Part shown: piece after piece, positions 6,230-11,650 of the stretch
How the letters are laid out: the number at the start of each line of letters is the position of its first letter
How positions within the stretch are numbered: the first letter of the stretch is position 1
Source of the DNA: Candidatus Sulfotelmatobacter sp.
GTDB taxonomy: Bacteria > Acidobacteriota > Terriglobia > Terriglobales > Acidobacteriaceae
Assembly (NCBI GenBank): GCA_030044775.1
Contig: JASICF010000230.1
Coordinates: 1 to 11,650, forward strand
Direction of reading: 5' to 3'
Length of the DNA stretch: 11,650 nt
Notes under the pieces: model-generated
Databases searched by the model: none
Told to the model about the DNA's origin: nothing
Seen by the model: the letters and a program-made list of their open reading frames with translations, nothing else
Position numbers and translations under genes: made by a program

Positions 6230-9073
6230 CTATTGCAGCTTCGCGTACTCCGTTTTAGCCTGCTTCAAGATGGGGATGTCGGGATCGGCGTCTTTCCAGA
6301 GAGTGAAGAAATCCTGATAGGCGGCTTTCGCTTTGGCCGAGTCATCTTCCATCGCGTAGGCGCGCCCGAGTTGGAGATGCGCCAGCGCTCCTGTGACAAA
6401 GTTCAATACGATGCCGCGATGATCGATTAACTTCTGGAACTCGGCGGCGGCACCCGGGCCGTTGTGCGCCAGAAGGTAGGCTTGCCCGCGCACATAAGCC
6501 GGATAGAGATAGTTGACGAATCCGGGCGTTCCGAGCTCGTAAGGGGTCGCGGGCTGCAGGTCGGCAATCGCTTGCGAGGCCTTGTTCCGATTGAGGTCGA
6601 GGATGGCGTTAATCGTGGGCAGCCAGTAGAGCTTCAGCATCGTGTTGGCAGGGTTGTCCTTCTCCAGTTCCCCGGCCAGTGTTTTTGCTTTTGCGGCATC
6701 GCCGACCCGCGCCAGTGCAAGCACGGCCACGATTTTCACGTCGCGCCCGTCGGAGAGCGCGAGGGCCGATGCGACTTCCTGCTTGGCCGCCGCAAAGTTT
6801 CCCAACTCAGCTTCGCGTAACGCAGCATTCACTTGCCATGACGCCGCGGTTTCTTTGGAGTCAGCGCGATTGGCTGAGTCCTCTGCCCGGCGCGAAAACT
6901 CCCGGGCTTTTTTTATTCGTCCGTAGTAAGCTTCCGTGTCGGACTGAGTGGAGAGCAGCAGGTTCTCATCTGCGGGTCTGCCCGCACCCCAGTTCAGCTG
7001 TTCCTGCATCTGCGCATTGTTTCCGCGAAGGAAGGCCAGAGCGTACATATTCTCGCGCAGAAATCCGCTGTCCAACTTGCGCGACAATGCTGCATCGAAG
7101 GTTGCGTTGGCATCGTCCAGGCGATTCAGGTTGACATAGGTCCCTCCCAGATTCACATAGTTCGTGACATTGTCCGGTTCAAGCTGCAGGACCGCTTGAT
7201 ATTCCGCGAGCGCTTTGTCGTACTGTCCCATGGTGACGTAGTTCGCGCCGAGGTTACTGTGGGAGGTGGCATCCCGAGGATAGACCGCTGTCCACAGTTC
7301 GTAGCTCTGAGCCTCCTTGTCGATTTCGCCCGTGGCATCGAAATAAGCTGCCGAGATACGCATCTTTTCCCGGGCGCTGGCCCGCTCGCGGAGTTGGTGA
7401 GCCTTGGTGGCATACTCCAGCGCAAGAGTAGGTTGTCCGACATTGTCGTAAACGATCGCCAGCACAGCGTAGGCCATGGGGAAATTTGGGTCGAATTCAA
7501 TCGCCTGCTTCAGAAATGGAATGGAGGGCGCGTCGCCCTGGTCACGCCGTACTTTCATAGCCACGCTGTAAGTCTTTAATGCTTCAAGCGATGAAGTGCT
7601 GACGGCGATTGGAACGTCGAACTTCTGCACCGAAGGCAGGGATTCTCCCAGCTTAGCACGCAGGCTGGAAGCAGCTTGACCCAGCGCCTTCAAGACATCT
7701 TCCTTGGACGCAGCCTCAACCTGCTCTCGGGCCAATGTGTCGCCCGTTCCGCACGCCACGGCATTGAGATCGATCAGATAATGACTGCCGAGGCCGGCAA
7801 TCGCACCCCCCATGACCGCCTTGCCGCCCGCGCGCAGGCAGAGCTCGCGGCCAACAGCCATGGTGACGCTGTCATTCACCGGACGGCCCATCAACTGCAA
7901 CGTCTCGCTGATTTTCTGGTCGGAGAGGATGTTCAGAAAAGGCGATTGTCCCAGTTCCACCGCCAGCGCTTGCTTGAGCGCGCCGTCAAAAACGGCGTCT
8001 CCGGTCCTGTTGTCGAAGTCGGCCAGCACCACGGTGTCTTGCTCGGTCAGAGGCTTGGCCCTGTGTGAACCGTAAAAGACTCCGCCGGCGACCACTGCCG
8101 CAATCCCCACGATTGCAGGGACAACGATCATCCCGAGTTTCTTCTTCTTTGCAACAACCGCTTTCGGGGCCCCGACGATGGTCGCCGAAACTGCCCCGCT
8201 CTCCGTATCCCGCTTCAGCCGCCGTAGGTCACTGCGCATGTCGGCGGCACTCTGATAACGCAAGTTGCGGTCTTTTTCGAGAGCCTTATGAATCAGCGCT
8301 TCGACTTCCCTCGGGACCTGTGGATTGAACTGCGATGGCGGCGTCGGATTCTGGTGCAGGATCGCACCGCATATTTCTCCCGAAGTTGCTCCGTCGAACG
8401 GCAGCCTTCCGCTTGCCATCTCGTACAATACAGTTCCGAACGAGAAAACGTCGGTGCGCGCATCCAGTTCCTGGGCTCGCACCTGCTCCGGCGACATATA
8501 TGCAACCGTACCGAGCATCGTTCCCGGGCTTGTCAGGAAGACCGTTTCGGAGTCGATGGTCGCCGTCTCCATGCTCCCGCTGCCGCTGCCCGCCTTGGCG
8601 CGCGCGGGCAATTTCGCCAGCCCGAAATCCAGAATCTTGGCGTGTCCCCGCTTGGTGATGAAGATGTTCGCCGGCTTGATGTCGCGGTGAACGATCCCTT
8701 CGACGTGAGCCGCATCGAGCGCGTCCGAAACCTCAATGGCTAGGGAGAGAATCAAATCGGTTTCCATCGGACGATTGCCGATCCGATGCTTCAGAGTTAG
8801 GCCATCCAAAAACTCCATAGCAATGAACGCTGGACCGTGCTGATCGTCGATTTCGTAAATGGTGCAGATGTTCGGATGATTGAGAGCCGATGCAGCTTTG
8901 GCTTCACGCTGGAATCGCGCTAAAGCCTGGGGGTCTTTAGCCACATCGTCGGGCAGGAACTTGAGTGCGACGAAGCGACCGAGCTTTATGTCCTCTGCTT
9001 TGTAGACGACACCCATCCCACCGCCGCCCAGTTTTTCGAGGACATGGTAGTGCGAGATGGTCTGGCCAATCAT
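6230..9073 (-). CDS. Transmembrane Ser/Thr protein kinase with TolB-like and TPR region
   Basis: PknB-type (Hanks) receptor kinase, 947 aa, predicted to phosphorylate Ser/Thr in response to a signal read by its C-terminal part. The kinase domain (about 9-290) is intact. It has the glycine loop LGGGGMGVV (15-23), ATP-anchoring lysine K38 in VALKF, and helix C glutamate E57. The catalytic HRDIKPAN is at 129-136 with D131, DFG is at 149-151, and TVAYMSPEQ (189-197) lies at the end of the activation loop. A Gly/Ser stretch and several Ser/Thr occupy the activation loop (160-186). One TM helix follows KKKK (about 313-335). Beyond it is a TolB-N-like region starting VVLADFDNRTGD (348-359), then repeated TPRs (about 495-945), for example YDKALAEYQAVLQLEPDN. 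The ATG at 9071-9073 gives the typical MIGQTISHY start. It has no Shine-Dalgarno and a promoter almost abutting it (9082-9110). Confidence 0.95.
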   Translation of the reverse strand: MIGQTISHYHVLEKLGGGGMGVVYKAEDIKLGRFVALKFLPDDVAKDPQALARFQREAKAASALNHPNICTIYEIDDQHGPAFIAMEFLDGLTLKHRIGNRPMETDLILSLAIEVSDALDAAHVEGIVHRDIKPANIFITKRGHAKILDFGLAKLPARAKAGSGSGSMETATIDSETVFLTSPGTMLGTVAYMSPEQVRAQELDARTDVFSFGTVLYEMASGRLPFDGATSGEICGAILHQNPTPPSQFNPQVPREVEALIHKALEKDRNLRYQSAADMRSDLRRLKRDTESGAVSATIVGAPKAVVAKKKKLGMIVVPAIVGIAAVVAGGVFYGSHRAKPLTEQDTVVLADFDNRTGDAVFDGALKQALAVELGQSPFLNILSDQKISETLQLMGRPVNDSVTMAVGRELCLRAGGKAVMGGAIAGLGSHYLIDLNAVACGTGDTLAREQVEAASKEDVLKALGQAASSLRAKLGESLPSVQKFDVPIAVSTSSLEALKTYSVAMKVRRDQGDAPSIPFLKQAIEFDPNFPMAYAVLAIVYDNVGQPTLALEYATKAHQLRERASAREKMRISAAYFDATGEIDKEAQSYELWTAVYPRDATSHSNLGANYVTMGQYDKALAEYQAVLQLEPDNVTNYVNLGGTYVNLNRLDDANATFDAALSRKLDSGFLRENMYALAFLRGNNAQMQEQLNWGAGRPADENLLLSTQSDTEAYYGRIKKAREFSRRAEDSANRADSKETAASWQVNAALREAELGNFAAAKQEVASALALSDGRDVKIVAVLALARVGDAAKAKTLAGELEKDNPANTMLKLYWLPTINAILDLNRNKASQAIADLQPATPYELGTPGFVNYLYPAYVRGQAYLLAHNGPGAAAEFQKLIDHRGIVLNFVTGALAHLQLGRAYAMEDDSAKAKAAYQDFFTLWKDADPDIPILKQAKTEYAKLQ

Positions 9074-9081
9074 CGGCTGAA

Positions 9082-9110
9082 ATGCTAGGACTGGACGTAG
9101 AGCAAGTCAA
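9082..9110 (-). promoter_or_regulatory. Candidate sigma-70-type promoter of the kinase gene
   Basis: Read on the minus strand, TTGACT (9110-9105, 5 of 6 to TTGACA) is followed after 17 bp by TAGCAT (9087-9082, 4 of 6 to TATAAT). A start site 6-8 bases further would fall near 9075, only about 2 nt before the kinase ATG at 9073. The mRNA would then be leaderless or nearly so, which fits the absence of a Shine-Dalgarno. Confidence 0.5.
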
Positions 9111-9141
9111 TGAAAGCCGAAGAATTGGCAATGGTCTTCAC

Positions 9142-9207
9142 AGGTCAACTGGCGTAACTCCCGATTACGCTCATTCAGGTCAATGAGTGTTAACTGATTA
9201 CACTCAT
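9142..9207. repeat. Tandem degenerate repeat R3/R4 with palindrome, upstream of kinase
   Basis: Two direct units share AGGTCAA (9142-9148 and 9177-9183), GTAACT/GTTAACT, GATTAC (9163-9168 and 9196-9201) and CTCAT (9170-9174 and 9203-9207), with a period of 33-35 bp. The second unit also holds a perfect inverted repeat, ATGAGTGT (9183-9190) and ACACTCAT (9200-9207), with a 9-nt spacer and arms 17 bp apart, which is operator-like geometry. It lies roughly 70-135 bp upstream of the kinase ATG and upstream of the candidate -35 box. Confidence 0.65.
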
Positions 9208-9261
9208 CGAGGTGGCGAGGATCTTTTTAAGCACAATCAGCTGGTTGCTGTCAGGAGGGCC

Positions 9262-9723
9262 TTATTTCTTTGTGCTGTCTCTTCGGCTGGGACTCACTGC
9301 CTCAGAAAGACGGCGGATGCTCTCCCCCAATTTGCTCAAACTCAGAGGCCTTGGTCTCTCTTTGACATCGCTGAACCCCTCACGCTCCATCCGCTCCGCG
9401 GCGGCAGTGAATCGTTCGCGACTGATATCGTCCATCTCAAGAAAGCGGAATGCCTGGACAAGGGGCAAGCCGTCCGCTCCGGTGTGCAGGAATTCGATCT
9501 GCGCTTCTACTTTTCCGAACACGGTTTTCAGAGCCATTTCGCCAAGCGTTCCGTGGGGGACATCGCCCTTAGTAAGGATGGCGGAACCTCCGGTCAGCGA
9601 TAGCCTCTTGATCACTCCAATGAATTTCTGATTGTCGACGGTGAATATTGCCTTTTCCTCGTTGGGGACACGAATGCGCGGAGGACGGGCGCTCTTACGG
9701 TCCTTCTCCGACTTTTGCCGCAT
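9262..9723 (-). CDS. PilZ-like domain protein with degenerate c-di-GMP motif
   Basis: A small soluble protein of 153 aa. After a basic N-terminus (RQKSEKDRKSARPPRIRVP) comes a compact beta-rich domain (about 16-100) resembling PilZ, the c-di-GMP receptor fold. It includes FIGVIKRLSLTGGSAIL (34-50), then GEMALKTVFGKVEAQIEF, and ends near FRFLEMDDISRERF. PilZ ligand binding normally needs RxxxR and D/NxSxxG. Here the arginines are R13, R16 and R18, and the second motif reads R40-L-S-L-T-G with no D/N, so c-di-GMP binding is doubtful. The C-terminal tail (about 120-153) is basic. The start is uncertain. The open frame extends to 9882, but the extension has no domain character, begins at a TTG, and overlaps the repeat family at 9752-9823, so I prefer the ATG at 9721-9723. 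An ATGATG at 9820-9825 with a weak AAGAG before it is the main alternative. Confidence 0.7.
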   Translation of the reverse strand: MRQKSEKDRKSARPPRIRVPNEEKAIFTVDNQKFIGVIKRLSLTGGSAILTKGDVPHGTLGEMALKTVFGKVEAQIEFLHTGADGLPLVQAFRFLEMDDISRERFTAAAERMEREGFSDVKERPRPLSLSKLGESIRRLSEAVSPSRRDSTKK

Positions 9724-9751
9724 GAAAGCAGCGTTGCAGAAGGACCGAACG

Positions 9752-9823
9752 AGGTCAATGTTACCTAAGTTAACTGGGCATACGCTGTTGCATCGTTGTC
9801 GATAAACCCTGCTTACACTCATC
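9752..9823. repeat. Degenerate repeat R6/R7 upstream of the PilZ-like gene
   Basis: AGGTCAATG (9752-9760) and GTTAACTG (9769-9776) are identical to blocks at 9177-9185 and 9189-9196 in front of the kinase gene. CTTACACTCATC (9812-9823) repeats the TTACACTCATC block at 9198-9208. The blocks are spread out here, so this is a diverged or split copy. It lies about 30-100 bp upstream of the preferred start of the PilZ-like gene. Confidence 0.45.
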
Positions 9824-9908
9824 ATTAATCTCTTTGGGGGACCGCCGGGATCGTCGATGAGAGTAATCGCCCGCTTCGCCAACGACCAGAAAGAGGGTCT
9901 AACATCGG

Positions 9909-10340
9909 CTAGTCGTTCGGGGCGTAATCATGGATTACGTGGGAGCCAATCCTCTGCTCAACTTTGTAACCTCCCATATGCTCATCTGGAATAAACCACT
10001 TTTCTGGGTGGTCTGGGTCATGGCGGACGAGAATTCTGCGTCCGATCATTTGGTCGATCATCGACTCAGCGGATTCCCCAGAAGCATTTGACCTGAGGGA
10101 AAAGCGCCCAGAGTAGGATTCTCCGGAAACCCGATAAGAGAATGCAAAAGTCGGTAACACAACTTTGCCACTCTCACGCGTCCCTTCGAGAGCACCCGAT
10201 TCGATCATTGCTTCAATGGGAACCCACTGTGCGGCTTGCTGGGCTAGCTTGCGCTGCCGGTACCACGAAATTATCCAAGCGGAGGCGGCCAGACAAAGAG
10301 CTACTACGCACACGACGGCTAAGCCCGACAAAAGGTCCAT
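9909..10340 (-). CDS. DUF3592-like protein with one membrane segment
   Basis: A 143-aa protein with an N-terminal TM helix (about 4-27, LSGLAVVCVVALCLAASAWI) followed by a small beta-rich soluble part. The pattern WVPIEAMIESG (39-49), then VLPTFAFSYRVSGESYSG (61-78), then GRRILVRHDPDHPEKWFI (100-117) fits DUF3592, in which a strand motif T/AFSYxVxGxxYxG precedes a VxYdPxxP-like turn. The function of the family is not established. The soluble part could lie on either side of the membrane. The start ATG (10338-10340) has no clear Shine-Dalgarno. The gene sits on the minus strand between the class I methyltransferase and the PilZ-like gene, with 185-230 bp gaps on both sides, so it is probably transcribed separately. 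A repeat copy lies about 80-105 bp upstream. Confidence 0.75.
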   Translation of the reverse strand: MDLLSGLAVVCVVALCLAASAWIISWYRQRKLAQQAAQWVPIEAMIESGALEGTRESGKVVLPTFAFSYRVSGESYSGRFSLRSNASGESAESMIDQMIGRRILVRHDPDHPEKWFIPDEHMGGYKVEQRIGSHVIHDYAPND

Positions 10341-10420
10341 GCCGTGGATTATGGTCGTTCATGGGCAAGCCCGGCAAGTATTCCATGCGCCATGAGGTTG
10401 CGCTATCCGTAAGGGATTGT

Positions 10421-10444
10421 TGGCGTAATTCCCCACTACACTCA
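10421..10444. repeat. Repeat copy R5 upstream of the DUF3592-like gene
   Basis: Bases 10421-10444 match bases 9150-9173 in front of the kinase gene at 20 of 24 positions without gaps. Shared blocks are TGGCGTAA, TCCC, TAC and CTCA. It lies 81-104 bp upstream of the ATG at 10340. The rest of the 10341-10567 spacer shows only a short hairpin, CTCGGA/TCCGAG (10503-10517), without a T tract. Confidence 0.55.
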
Positions 10445-10567
10445 GTGACCCCAACATTCTGCGGATCTTGTGAAAAAAGTAGCGAGCACGAATTTCCATG
10501 ATCTCGGAAAATCCGAGCCTCGCTGTAGCAGGAAGCGACGTGTTGGCACGCTTTCGTCTGACGGCTA

Positions 10568-11260
10568 TTACAGGCTCGCCTGTTTGCTGGGGGTGATATC
10601 GGCATTGCTTGTCATGAGTTTTCGGCCGACCCCGCAGATCCATCCTTTGTTAGGTTCTTTCATTATCTCCACTTCTGAATAGCCTGCGTTCACGAAGAGC
10701 GCCCTATGCTCGGCGATGTCCAGGTGCGCCATGCCCACTCGGGGAGAATACTTTTCGAGCAGCCTTGCCGAAGTTGTGTTCGCTCCTTTGTAGGTTTCCG
10801 CGATGATAGCGAGTTTGCCGCCGGGCCTAAGGACTCTGAAGACTTCGCGCATGTCGGTCGGCAAGTTCGGCCACCAGAAATGCGTTTCGACTGCCGTCAC
10901 AAGATCGAACATCCCGTCCGAAAATGGGAGTTGAGATACTGAGCCATGTCGAACCTCGACACGCCCCGCAGCGATCAAACGAGCATTGATTTTCTTGCTG
11001 ACCGCGACACTCCCCTCCGAAAAATCAATGCCGTAGACCTTCCCTTCTGTAGCAGCTGCGGCTAACTTGGTGAGCGTCCTGCCACCGCCGCAGCCTACAT
11101 CAAGGATCGTGTACTGCTTTTCGATCGAAAGGTGCGCCAATCCCCAGTCCGTCACTTTGGAGTGGCGCGAATTCATGTTCCAGAGAACTAACCGGCCCAA
11201 CCATCCGCTTGGCATTTGGCATTGGCTTACTCTTCGGCTTCTGGCTGAGGTGGGTTTCAT
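10568..11260 (-). CDS. Class I SAM-dependent methyltransferase (UbiE/Methyltransf_11 type)
   Basis: A cytoplasmic methyltransferase of 230 aa from the ATG at 11258-11260. The SAM site is clear. Motif I is TILDVGCGGGRT (about 51-62). VYGIDFS has the acidic residue that binds the ribose hydroxyls (about D79). The motif II/III region runs from LPFSDGMFDLVTAVETHFWW to EVFRVLRPGGKLAIIAE. The upstream signature SGWLGRLVLWNMNSRHSKVTDWGL (abbreviated here: SGWLGR at 18-23, HSKVTDWGL at 33-41) is shared by a set of bacterial methyltransferases of unknown substrate. The protein is unrelated to the SABATH enzyme at 2679-3785. The start is uncertain: a GTG at 11264-11266 and an internal ATG at 11213-11215 (MPSGWLG) are also possible, and none has a Shine-Dalgarno. 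A repeat copy lies 60-113 bp upstream. The substrate is unknown. Confidence 0.85.
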   Translation of the reverse strand: MKPTSARSRRVSQCQMPSGWLGRLVLWNMNSRHSKVTDWGLAHLSIEKQYTILDVGCGGGRTLTKLAAAATEGKVYGIDFSEGSVAVSKKINARLIAAGRVEVRHGSVSQLPFSDGMFDLVTAVETHFWWPNLPTDMREVFRVLRPGGKLAIIAETYKGANTTSARLLEKYSPRVGMAHLDIAEHRALFVNAGYSEVEIMKEPNKGWICGVGRKLMTSNADITPSKQASL

Positions 11261-11319
11261 TCGCACAGTTTAATGCCGATGCCGCTGGCGAATCACGACT
11301 GCACTCAAAATCCTTTGCC

Positions 11320-11373
11320 AGGTTGACGAGTGCTACGCCTGATTTCGGCAGTTGACCGCCGGTTAGCCCGTCA
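11320..11373. repeat. Dispersed intergenic repeat, copy R2, upstream of class I methyltransferase
   Basis: Bases 11336-11373 match 423-460 at 32 of 38 positions. The left end, AGGTTGACGAGTGCTA (11320-11335), also matches the kinase-upstream unit at 9177-9192 at 12 of 16 positions, and all four differences are transitions. R2 therefore links the two versions of the repeat. Internal symmetry includes TTGACG (11323-11328) with CGTCAA (11369-11374), and CGGC (11346-11349) with GCCG (11358-11361). Confidence 0.6.
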
Positions 11374-11416
11374 AGCGCCAGCAATCCGAGGTTACCGAGT
11401 GCCCGAGCTTGCTTGT

Positions 11417-11439
11417 GCCCGGCTCAGCTGCTTCCGGGC
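11417..11439 (-). terminator. Weak hairpin after the PD40 gene
   Basis: GCCCGG (11417-11422) and CCGGGC (11434-11439) form a 6-bp GC stem with an 11-nt loop just beyond the stop of the minus-strand gene at 11444. No T tract follows on the minus strand, so intrinsic termination is uncertain. Confidence 0.25.
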
Positions 11440-11443
11440 CCGT

Positions 11444-11650
11444 CTAACGAAAACCACTGAACAAGACGACATCGGTATCGTTGTAGCGGCTGCGGGTGAT
11501 GGCGAATTTCTTGCCGTCGCGAGACCAGGCGTACGCTTCCACAACCGCTGGCTCGGAATCGAAGTGAGTCAACTGTACCTCCGCGCCGCCCGCCAGCGGC
11601 TGCATGTACACATTCTGTATGCTGCCGGTCGTGTTGCGCACGTAAGCGAG
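11444..11650 (-). CDS. C-terminal end of a PD40/TolB-like beta-propeller protein (partial)
   Basis: Only the last 68 codons or so are inside the window. The frame stays open to the right edge (… LAY VRNTTG …), so the gene starts beyond 11650, and the GTG at 11639-11641 is not its start. The visible part contains NVYMQPLAGGAEVQLTHF and EAYAWSRDGKKFAITR. These are the strand patterns of TolB-type PD40 propeller blades, in which xxWSPDGKxIAxxR is the core. The last residues DVVLFSGFR resemble the common C-terminus (DVVLISNFR-like) of acidobacterial Ser/Thr kinases or winged-helix proteins that carry a PD40 propeller. Which N-terminal output domain this one has cannot be seen. Confidence 0.75.
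   Translation of the reverse strand, partial: LAYVRNTTGSIQNVYMQPLAGGAEVQLTHFDSEPAVVEAYAWSRDGKKFAITRSRYNDTDVVLFSGFR

Noticed and set aside
9724..9882. N-terminal extension of the PilZ-like gene up to 9882
   Set aside because: The extra residues start from TTG, show no domain character, and overlap the repeat family blocks at 9752-9823. The ATG at 9723 fits the domain better, though the ATGATG at 9820-9825 cannot be fully excluded.
10341..10567. Possible small gene or terminator in the spacer after the class I methyltransferase
   Set aside because: The hairpin at 10503-10517 has no adjacent T tract. The T6 run on the minus strand at 10479-10474 has no stable stem before it, and the open frames here overlap neighbours in other frames without a domain.
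267..11373. A genomic island bounded by tRNA-Ser and the direct repeats at 414-460 and 11328-11373
   Set aside because: tRNA-Ser genes are common attachment sites, but no integrase, transposase or other mobility gene lies between, the repeat does not copy the tRNA 3' end, and related repeats also occur inside the interval in front of individual genes.

Overview
The window looks like a chromosomal segment from an Acidobacteriota-type soil bacterium (inference). The main reasons are a long Ser/Thr kinase with a membrane anchor and TPR domain that opens MIGQTISHY, a winged-helix/TPR membrane regulator, and the end of a PD40 beta-propeller protein finishing in DVVLFSGFR. This combination is typical of that phylum. 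No phage, transposon, integrase or CRISPR array was seen.

Layout, left to right. Bases 1-266 hold no gene I can support, but bases 148-219 carry a cluster of four CGTACG palindromes. A tRNA-Ser(TGA) follows at 267-356. After it come a weak candidate terminator and a dispersed repeat at 414-460. On the minus strand, 544-2472 encodes a membrane-anchored regulator with a winged helix, one TM segment, a TolB-like region and TPRs. Divergent from it, on the plus strand, is a likely three-gene operon. It holds a SABATH-type carboxyl methyltransferase (2679-3785), an MFS carboxylate-type transporter overlapping it by ATGA (3782-5125), and an exported DUF1326 protein (5206-5928). The operon is closed by a clear intrinsic terminator at 5955-5981.

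From 6230 to the right edge every gene is on the minus strand. In coordinate order these are the Ser/Thr kinase with TPRs (6230-9073), a degenerate PilZ-domain protein (9262-9723), a one-TM DUF3592 protein (9909-10340), a class I SAM methyltransferase (10568-11260), and the C-terminal end of a PD40 propeller protein that runs off the window.

The two most notable observations are these. First, the SABATH family, best known from plant hormone and scent methylation, appears in a compact bacterial operon, coupled to a carboxylate-type transporter and flanked by a divergent one-component sensor. Second, a degenerate repeat (blocks AGGTCAA, GTTAAC/GTAACT, GATTAC, CTCAT) lies about 30-150 bp upstream of four successive minus-strand genes (kinase, PilZ, DUF3592, methyltransferase). 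A related copy sits after the tRNA. This suggests either a common operator or an intergenic repeat family. The kinase also appears to have a promoter so close to its ATG that the mRNA would be almost leaderless.
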